Assembly: GCA_013398015.1 (NCBI GenBank)
Contig: VZRR01012752.1
Coordinates: 1,941,680 to 2,005,679, forward strand
Direction of reading: 5' to 3'
Origin: Oreocharis arfaki
Taxonomy: Eukaryota; Chordata; Aves; Passeriformes; Paramythiidae
DNA: 64,000 bases
Of this stretch, positions 45,301-56,000 are shown in pieces; position 1 is the stretch's first letter; each line of letters begins with the position of its first letter. Both the position numbers and the translations under genes were made by a program. The notes beneath the pieces were generated by a model. That model saw only the letters and a program-made list of their open reading frames with translations, was not told the origin of the DNA and did not search any database.

Positions 45301-48300
45301 CTTTCTATTACATACCCAGTGTTTGTTTTCCATGTTTTCTGAGTGTTATTTAACCTGGCTGCATGTTTCTTCAATTCTTCAAATAACTAGAAATTCTTTT
45401 ACTAATTTCTTTCATAGAAGTTCCAGAAACACGTTTTCTTGTATTCTTTTCTCCATTAGTTAAGAAAAGAATAGGTGACAGAAGATTGCCACTTTGAACT
45501 CAGGTTGGAGAAGTTTAAACGTAACGTCTGTACTTACAGCTATACAGTAATAATTCCTATTGTACTACATTCATAAACAAGCACATTGTGGTGCAATTTT
45601 ATGCTGAAAAGCGTCGCAGAAAAATCTGAAAAACATTTTTATATATATTTACATACACAAATACATTCAGCAGAAGTGAGAATTCTGTTTACAAACCAAT
45701 TTGCTGCATTTCTGTGACACATATAGTAATTCTTCATCCTACTCTGCTTGGACAAATAGTTGACACCTTCAGTAATACAATTTTAATCACTATAACTCAT
45801 AACTGATTTATCTTGGCTGTGATTATTTGGCCAGCATAAGATTAAGGCTGAGTGTTTAAAACAGTTAACTACTAATCTCAAATAGCTTAATCAATATAAT
45901 TTTTTAGTGCAGAAGGCGGCTGGTAGTTACAAAGCCACAAGCAGATGGTTTGCAGAAAATACATGAAGTGCGACATATGAAGGCTATTTTTAATTCGGGT
46001 ACAATCAAAGTCTCTTTCAAAATACAAGTGATGATTTTGCAGAAGAAAGAATTACAGCACATATTACTCACCACATCACGAAAAACAACTGCTCGTAGAC
46101 GATTAATATCAACATCCTGAAGAAGCCTATCTGGGTCTTTTATGGGAGAAAGATTTCCAGGGACATTTTCAAGGGGAGTCTAAAAAAAAAAAGTAGTAAG
46201 ATTTTTTTTTGTTCCCTCAAAGTATCAAAGCATTTCTGTTAGAACCTTAATTTGATATAGTTTTTTAGCTGTTACATCAATCTTAGACGATATGTTACTA
46301 CCAACATGCTTCCCACGGAATAGTCAGACAAGGGCTCTAGAAATAAAGTGATGTTTTGAATTACTATCTTAATACTAACTATTTAGGTATAAATTGCTAT
46401 ATCTTTCTAGAGCTTGGAACAACTTTATTTCTAGACAGAGTTAAGACAATAATTTGCACACAAAAGTTTGTTTCAGATTACAGCTGCTTCATAGCAAAAC
46501 AATAAATTATTTCTAATACGCATGCTACATTTGAAAATGCTGAACAGAAATATAAAAAAAACGTTAATTTCACTGAGACTTATTACAGGCTACTTATAAA
46601 ATAATTGCTATTATTTAAAAAAAACATAGAATAGCATGCTTCCTTTAAAAAATAAACTGTATTTAATGTGAGGCCTGAACACCTAAAAGTCTCCTTAGAG
46701 TGATTTTCTTTGCATTAAATGTGACAGTACTGAAAAATGTAATGTCTTTGTGAGATTTAATGAAATAATACTGTAAAAGGAGCTAACTTAGTAAAGGCTA
46801 TTTGAAAAAGTCTTTAGAGAAGAAAAAACCACTGAATTTATTAATGAAAATATAATAGCAAAAAAGAAGGGATCCTTTACATTATGCAATGTCTTGTATT
46901 TTAATCATGGGCTCTACCAAATTTTTTTTCAGATTTTAATTTCTGGATCCACAAAGTTTTAAAGTTGTGAACATGTTAAAAAAAAAAGAATAATGAATTA
47001 ATGACACTGGAAAAACTAAGCTGGTAACTGAATATTCAGTAAAATTCACTCCTAAAAGCAGATAGTAAATACTGATACCTAATATATATTCAAAGGTCTG
47101 TAGAAGCTATTGGAACTCAGATATTCCACCAACAGTGATTCAATTGCAGAATTTCATCAAAACTGCAAAGTAATCTGATGGAATAAAAAATCTATGCAGG
47201 TATATATGATAGAAGCATGTAAGGGGACTTGTTCTTTCAAACAGGCCAAGCAAGAGTGAAAAAGCTGGTTAGAATTGCTCCAGTCATACTACTGCATCAA
47301 AGTTTTCATGTTTCAAAAAAGTCTCCTCGCACACTTTTACCATAAACCAGTTAACAGGAAAAACCTAAGCTTTTGCCAAATATTTGAGAAGGCAATTAAA
47401 GTTATTTTCTGATCCTAAAAAGCTGTTTTTCAGACTTGTCATCATTGCTGTTGGCTACTGAAGGCTCAGTTACCTTGGCTGCTGCTGATGCAGTTACACC
47501 TTGAAGAGCATCTTGATTTTTACCGCCAATTAATGATGTCTTGTTTACTCTCTCTCTTTGCCTTTGCCGGCATTCTAAGCAGTTCCTCACAGCCACACAA
47601 CAAACTAAAAGAAGAAATGAAAATGCCAAAAATCAGCATATTTTCTCAATATTATATCTGGAACATCAATTAGCACTCATTACTAGTAGGCAGTAATCAA
47701 AAATTTTATCTAAAAAAATGATAATTGAGAATAACCCACAAGTTTTATACCAGGAACAGCAAAATTATCAGTAATATAATAAGTGGTAAGAATAATAGTA
47801 AATAGTGAAGATAAATGCCATGCTGTTGCAAAATATATTGAGGTCTACAGTGTCTGCAAAATTATCCCATTATTTTTATCTTACATAGCCTATAAAGAGT
47901 CCTACAAATCCGTGGAGGCTTGGATAAGAAAACCTGCAACATGGAAGTAGCAAAGCAGCTTTAAGAAAAAGCAATCATCTGTTTACTGACTTATACTTAA
48001 TACTTTTACTCTCCCTGAATATATACAACTTGAAATACATAAGGAAGAACATTTTGAGTCATGTATTTCTTATGACTAAATTGAATCGGCCTTAAAAATG
48101 TATCAAATCAATAATAAATGAGGTTTTATTTTATCACATCAAACTCTTCCTACAAGGACCTTTCCTACATGTGTCACTATCTGATCCATCGCAACTCATT
48201 GATCTGTAAGTAACTATTTAATACATCCTGTCTGCTGACTTACCAAGCCTTAGGCACTGTCGCATTAGACCTCCAGAAGACATGTTTTTTTCAGCTTCAA

Positions 48301-51300
48301 TCTCACTAAAATTTAGAGAACTGGCAAATACTAGTACATCAACCATTGCCATCAGACGGCTGAGAAACGTTACTGCTGTCTCTGCCGACATTCCTTGTGT
48401 CACTTCAATATTTTCCAATTCAGTCTTTAAAAGGAGATAATTGAATTAAAGAGTTTGAACACAACTGAAATATAAAGACAGCACATACACATAGAAATCT
48501 AAATCGTTATGCTTAATGACAGATAGATTGAAAAGTTATCTAAAAATCTCCTACTGACACCATTAACATAAGCTGTGAGTGAAATTCAAAGAAAGACAGC
48601 ATGAAGAGTGAGAAAATTATTTGCATTTACATGCTGTAATAGATGAGAAAAAGTCTAATATAAATGAGAAAGTTATTAGCAATTACATAAAGACAAAGTA
48701 TGGGTAGATAGTAAAACAATGCATGGTGTAAAAGGGTGCAACATATTCTTACATTCTTCCATAGGCTACGCAAACAGGTAACAGCTGAAAGGAATTACTC
48801 TGTGTATAGCTTTTACTTTTTAATGTTCCTCTAGATAAACAAGCAAATGTGAGGAGTGGAGTGGGAAAAAACATACAGTTTTGCACTCTGTTTCCATGAA
48901 TCGATTTTCCCTGAAATGTTTACAGCATATAGAATCCTGACAGAGTCCGATTCTCCAATTATGTTTGCTACCAACAACAGAGGGAAAGTAAAAACATGAC
49001 AAGTGACATGCTGTGCAGCTCACATGTCCCAGAGAGCTGCAGTTTCTTTCCTAATGTTGTGTTGGACTCTCCTTAGTGGGAATCCACAAAAAAATTCTGA
49101 ATGAGGTCAATATTTCTGAAAGCTATAATGTTGCTCTCCAAAAAGACACCTCGATGTCAAGAGTCATGTTTTCAAATGCCTTCAGGTATTTAACAGTGCA
49201 GATAAGTGAGGAAACAGTCAGCTTAATCCAAAAAATAAATATCAGTTTAAACACTTTTACCTCTGGAGCTCGGCAAATTGAAAACAGGAATGTGTGATAC
49301 TTGTCTGCATGCAGAATTATATGCCTAAATACTATTTTAAAATTTGTTTACAGGTGGCTGATTCTTACTGATTGTCAACAAGCGTTCCAGTTGCAAGACT
49401 CTGAGCGCACAGTTTGGGCTCTTCGAAAATTACTTTCATTGTGCTTTTCTACTTTTATTAATTTGCTTAAAAGTATTTATAATATATAAATATATATATA
49501 TAGTGCTCTTAAGGTCATTTCCTTCCAAAGGAAATAAAAAAAAAAAGAAAACCAAAAATTCCTTTATTTCCATACTCCTAAAAAATTATTAGCCTCACTC
49601 ATGGCTTACTTCTAAGCATATTTTTACATCCCAAATTATAAAAGTGCAAACTGTGCCAAACAGTATTAAGGAAACAATTGTTTTGAAAGATGAAAGATAC
49701 AAAGTGGCATGTGCCACCATAATGATAGATAGCCCTTCATTTAATTTCGCTTAAGGATGTTGCATGTTGGTTACATGAGTTATTTGGGAAGGGCTGTCAT
49801 CTGTCTGAACTGCCCAATAATATTAGAAAAATAGTAAAATGACAACTCTCAAAAGAAAGATTTTCAGCCTATCTCCTATGTTCTTTATCCAGGGCTCCTC
49901 TGTTTAGTTTGTGCTATGTTTCTACTTTTTGGAAAAATAGGTTGCTTGGTTTTTTATAACAGACTAGTAGAAGATTTTTTGAAGGCACTCACCCAAAGAA
50001 AATATATTTGCAAAAATCTATAGCCATAGCAGTCTTCTAGAAAAACTCATATGTGGTTATGGAAACTTGAACTTTGAACTCATGCTTGAAATAACATCAG
50101 GCTCACTGGCAGCCAACTGACTGCCTGATGTTGATTTTTATCAAGTTTCAACTGTATTATGCCAATCATACTTAAACCTCTCAGGCTATCTATTGCTTTT
50201 ATATTTTGCAAATTGTGTAGTAAATTCACTTAATATAAGACTTACTGCATTTCAGAAAGATTTTAGCAAACTTTGAACTAAAAAGAAACTTTTTTTTTTT
50301 TTTTTTTTNNNNNNNNNNNNNNNNNNNNNNNNNNNNNNNNNNNNNNTTTTTTTTTTTTTTTTTTTACAAATCTCCCTAAAATTTTGCTACATGGAGGAAA
50401 AAAAAACACTGACAGTTTTTTACACCAAACTTACCATCACTTCTACCTGTTAAATACAGCACATTGGTATTGTAATAGTGTTTAAAATATATTCCTTTAT
50501 TGATCAAGCTGCCTTCTAGTATCACCAATATTTTAGATAGTGGTGTCTCTAAAACGCATTGAAAAGTGAACTGATCACCACTCCATGACTACTCAGTGTG
50601 ATTTAAGAGCAGCAGCAAGTCTCCCACACAATGAACATGCTCAGGACATAAAGAGTTTCTCTACTGACAATTGCATTTATAACCTAAATTAGCTCACTGA
50701 CCCGACTACATTCAGCCCAGGAGCTAACAGCAAGCACCATAATTGGCAATGCATTAGGTACTCAAGGGAAATATGGTAAGAAAAGTTAATTACTACACTT
50801 AACATATTCCTATTTGCATCCTACTGCATGATATAGGAAAATAATAGTAAGAATAATAATAGTTAAAAAAAGCCAAAATATCAAATGATCAAAAATAAGG
50901 TATTTTTGAAAATGCAAAAAACTGAAACTTACAGCAGCAATACTAACCTTAGAACCCTGGACATGCAACAGACAAAACAGACAACAGATCACAACAATAA
51001 AAGAAAAAGAAAATTATTTAAGTTAACTAAAAATACAAGGTAAATTGAAAAAAATTAGTATCTTGGAATCATACATTTGTTTAATTTATATTTAAAACAG
51101 CAAAACATTTAAGCTCAGCACGAACATTCGAAAATAAAGACTTGTCAAAGATAGCTATGCACAAGGAAAACTTTAAATCTTATATTATTATGGTGTTCAT
51201 GTAAACACTGATTCTTCCAAACCAATGTACATCTTTTACGTAGTACGTGGAATAATATTATGAAGCAATGTAAAACAAAGTAATGTCTTAACTGATTATA

Positions 51301-52971
51301 TAGATACGAGCATTTTACAACAAACCATTCAACTGAAATGCAATTAAGTAGTTAATCCTTCCATGAGGAGGCAAATATGTTTAATATCTTTGAAAAAACA
51401 AATATAAATTACAATAAGCAACCTAGTTGTTCATGCATAATGCTCTTCCCTTGGATGCACTACAAGACAGCGCATTATAATATTATATTTGGGTGTGATT
51501 TCTTCAACCTAAACCAGTATCAAACTATGTATAACAATGTTTTTGAACCACAGGAAAAAAAAAAATCAAGATTTACTAAACCACTCAGATTGATTTGGCC
51601 TTCAAACTCCATTGTTCACAATTAAATATGTGCGTTAAATTTTTATGGTTTAATTTTTGGTAGAACCACTTTCTCTATTATCACAGTGGGCTAGGAACTA
51701 ATTCTTAAGTTTTCACTGGTTCTGTTTTAAAAATAGAAAGAAACTTCAGAGCATGTCAGTTACCATCGTTATAATATAGACTGTGGAAAAACTTAATCTA
51801 ACAAAAAGAAAAACAAGCTGAAACGCTTTCCTATAGCGACAGAAAATACCACGCTCAAGCAGTTTTTAAATGTGTCTCTGTCTTTTTGTAGTTGGATACA
51901 GCTCGAGAATTAACCTGTGGCTATCATCTCTCAATTACTAGCTGACAATTATGGTTTCAGTTTTGCCACTTTTGATTCTCAGAATTGTTACAGACCACAC
52001 AGCACCTGTGGAATCACACAAGTCCTGAATGCGATAATGCTAACACTACACGCAGGTCATACATCTCAGCTTTTAATCCATAGACCTAATGAGGCCATCA
52101 TTAAATGTTTAATGGAGTTTTGTGGACAGTTCATATAAACACGAGAAGCTCTCAGATGACAATTTGAGAGTTGATGTTTAGCATTCTGCAAGTAAGAAGC
52201 TGAATTATAGACTAAGTGGAAAAACAAACTGATTGCAAGGGGTCTGGAAATTCGTTCTGAATTGTCACGTATACTTAAACTCAAATTTCCTTTGCCTTGC
52301 TCAGTGTCCTCAAGCCCTTGCCACAGCTGCTATCCTTGTAGCAAGCAGTGATTACTTCCAATAGCTAGCTTGTACACAAAATATTTTATCTGTAAGCCAG
52401 CTTCTATTAACAGAAAGCATCTTCTGCACATACAGGTCCTTTTCGGTTTACAGGTCCTGTTTTTCACACCTACACAACATCTTAATAAAGTCTTCCTTCT
52501 GGCTGTAATTATTTCTAGAAAGCCTCAAAGACTTCCCCAATAGAAAGAAGAAAATAAAAACAAATCAGTATTTTGTATTTTATGACCTTCCTATAATTGT
52601 AGCAGAGTTATCTAATATTCCCAATTTAATATACTAGACATCAGAATCGAAAGTAGAAGACACTCCAGATTATGCTGTAAACCAACAAAACTGCTCATCT
52701 TTTTTGTTAATATATGCTTCAATTTCAAATTGTTTCATATTTACAATTAGCAGCACTTTAAAAACACCAGCATTTGCAGCAAGTCCATGAACAGACACTG
52801 GGACAGATGTAGTATAAAAGTGAAATGGAGTGAAATATTAAAAATTGTGGGAATAGATTATTGTGAATTACAGTAAACTTTGCCCTGTATGCCATACAAA
52901 CATACAACCTTCTCTGCACTCTTGAGTTACCCACAGATTTGTGAGCAGTTTGTTTACACCAAAAATGAATT

Positions 52972-53002
<31 letters not shown>

Positions 53003-56000
53003 CGTATTTATATTTAAAGTTTTTTATTCAGTCATCCTAGTCTGGATTTAAAAAAATCCAAAAGAGTAAAAACCAAATAAACAAATGTGAAAAAAACCCA
53101 AACCAGACCAAAAACAAAACAAAAAAGAACCCCTACAAGATAAAAGATAGATTTCTATTACAAGAATTTCATAGTGAGGGAATTCCATAATTAAGACTGT
53201 CTGTTCTACAGCAGGCAAGGAGTCATGCAGTAATTTTCCATCCAGCCCAGAAGAACTGCCATTTCACTCCAAATCTGAACTAGGCAAAGGAAAAAAAGTC
53301 TTTCTGGAATGGGAATTTTTTCAAACATTCATCTTTTTAAGGAAACTATGGCAGTAATGCTTTTTTTTAGCAAGGGAGGGAACATAATACAGAATCTGTT
53401 GCTCAAAACAAACAAACAAAAACCCAACGCAAAACTACAATTGCTCCCGCATTCTGAAAGTCATTTTGCTAAATTTATCCTTGGCTCTTTTCTTCAAATA
53501 GACTTAATTAATTCAAGCATCTAATAGTCAGCATCTGTTCTACTAATGAGAAATAGGTGAAGTGCTTTATAAAAATCAGAGGCAATGGGACATGTGTAAG
53601 AGCAACCAACTCTGTAGCAGATTGTTGAGAAGAGAATTTTGAAGCAGAATTTAGGACTGTTTAAGAATGAGTAGCCCAGGATGAACTCAGATTTGCTTGA
53701 ACTCTGACTGATTCACTGCAATCAAGGGACTGTGCACAGGCAGGACTATAAGACAGCTGAAAAAGGAACTGTGTGCTTCTTCCTTTCTCCATTAGAAAAC
53801 AAGTAAGCTATCTCATAAAAAGAGACCTGATTTGGCTCCAGGTTAACAATCATTCCAACTAGACCCTACAGGGATCTGGTAGATGTTTACATCAGAGATA
53901 GCTGAATCATTTGCTTCTGGTAAGTAGATCTCCATTAGCTAGAAATCTAGGCCACATGTAAGTAGTTCAAGCAAATACTTAGATTTACCCTAATCTCTTC
54001 ATGAATTCCATCACTGTTTCAATCATTCTGCAGTTAAAGGGTGGAATGACCCTTACTGTCTGTTCTATAGTCTTTTTGCTTTCATGTTTCATTTTTCCAG
54101 ACCAAAAAGTAAATTAATTTTTATAACCAGATTTAAATACACGACCTATTCCACAAATAAAATATACTAAGAGGAAATAAAAACCACTACTTTAAAATTT
54201 CCATATGGGCCCCAAAAGACCTTCAGTGGGAATATCGGAGCATCACCATTCATGAAAGTGAAGAAGGAATAAATTAAGTAAAATGAGCTCACACTTGTTG
54301 ATAAATTGAATATATGTATTCTATGGGATCTGCAAAATGCGAGGGCTTTGACATGCCAGAAAAGCTCCACAGAACAGAGATATGTATGATCAGAGACTAA
54401 ACAAGATGAAGATTGTATGGATTCAAACAGGCACACCAGGAGATATGACTCAATCCTACAAAGTCATAAAGGATATGGAGCTGAATAAAGACATGATTAA
54501 CCACTCTTTTCATAGCATAAACAGTAAAGCACATAGTGACTTTATGCAGTTAAGCAGGCTTAAAAAAACGCAAAGACAAGAAGTGCTTCGAAGGTTATAT
54601 AATTGCTTTGTCAGGCTCAATGCCATAGGATATTATGGAAGCTAAAAGTGTACGTAGCTTCAAAAGAGATTAGATAAAGTCTAGAAGGATAAATTCCTCA
54701 GTGGTTATTAAACATGACAGCCCAAACACCCTCTCTAGTTGTTAAAATCCTAAATGCTGAAACAGAGTGTTATCAGAGCAATCAACATGCTTGCTCAGAC
54801 TTCTGCATTCTGATGTAAGCTGCAAACAGTCACTGCTGGTGGCAGAATGCTAAAGCAGACAGGCCCTTGGGCTGACCCAGTGAGGCAGCTTATGTAGCCT
54901 GTGAACAGCTTCCTTTTGGAAGAGTAGTGCAATACAGCTTGAGCAGACTTCTAATACCATGCCCACTTTTAATTACAGAACTACACAGACTAACAGTATG
55001 GTTGGGGATGGAAGGGATTCAGAAGATGCAACACAAATTTTGAACTGTGTACCTTGTGGATAAAGTGTTATTCATTAATGTAATTAATTACAACACAGTA
55101 GGGGTTCTTGATTTCCATTTTCCACATGGAAATCAAGAAACCCTTTCCGTGGTGAGGCTGACTGAGGATTGGCACAGGTTTCTGAGGGAGGTGATGGAGT
55201 CTCTATCCTCAGAGATAGTCAAAAGTCGTCTGAACACAGTCCTGGGCAACTGGCTTTAGGTGGCCCTGCTTGAGCAAGAGTGTTGGACCAGGTGACCTCC
55301 TGCATTCCCTTTCCAGCCACAACCATTCTGTGATTCTGTGAGTCTTTGAATCAGTGAGGGAAAACACTTCAAGGCCTTTTCCCCCTTTAAGAGCTACTCT
55401 GGCAGAAAGTGGCCAGCAGCAGGCCTGCTGTAAGTGTTTTTATGTAGTGGAGATGTCATATAAATCTTCCAGTTTCAAACCTCTTCTCTCTTCCCATTAG
55501 CAGCTTCTGGAAGGAGGAGGGTGAGACAGCCTTTTGTAACTGATTGCTTGCAGTGGCCTACTTCGCCCTTTCAAGACTGAGAAGAAATATATTCTGAACC
55601 AGCAATCCATCCACTTCCCCACAGCAGTTCAAGGATGCACAAGCATTAGAAGTCTGAGAATCAGTATGAAACTTCTTTTCATTCATCATATGACGGATAT
55701 TCACAAGTGGTCTGATGCCCAGCGGGGCATCTGCTCCCTTCAAAACTGTGATTCAGAACAAGACTGAGGGAGAGCACCTGCTCTAAGGAGGGAGGATCCA
55801 CTGCACTCTTCTTATCTGTCACAGTGATGAATAAATCCACTTTCCTTTTAAAGTTTATGGATGGGCATTGACGAACAGGAATGGAGTCGAACGGGCAAGA
55901 ACAATCTTTTTTTTTTTTTTATTTCACACAGTAGGATTCATTCAATTTGAAGCCAGCTACCAAACTTTTAGTGAATTATTTTATCTTACAATTTATTTTT

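Noticed and set aside
54382..54645. 87-codon plus-strand frame
   Set aside because: It falls inside an old CR1 copy; the sequence matches CR1 nucleotides rather than a host gene.
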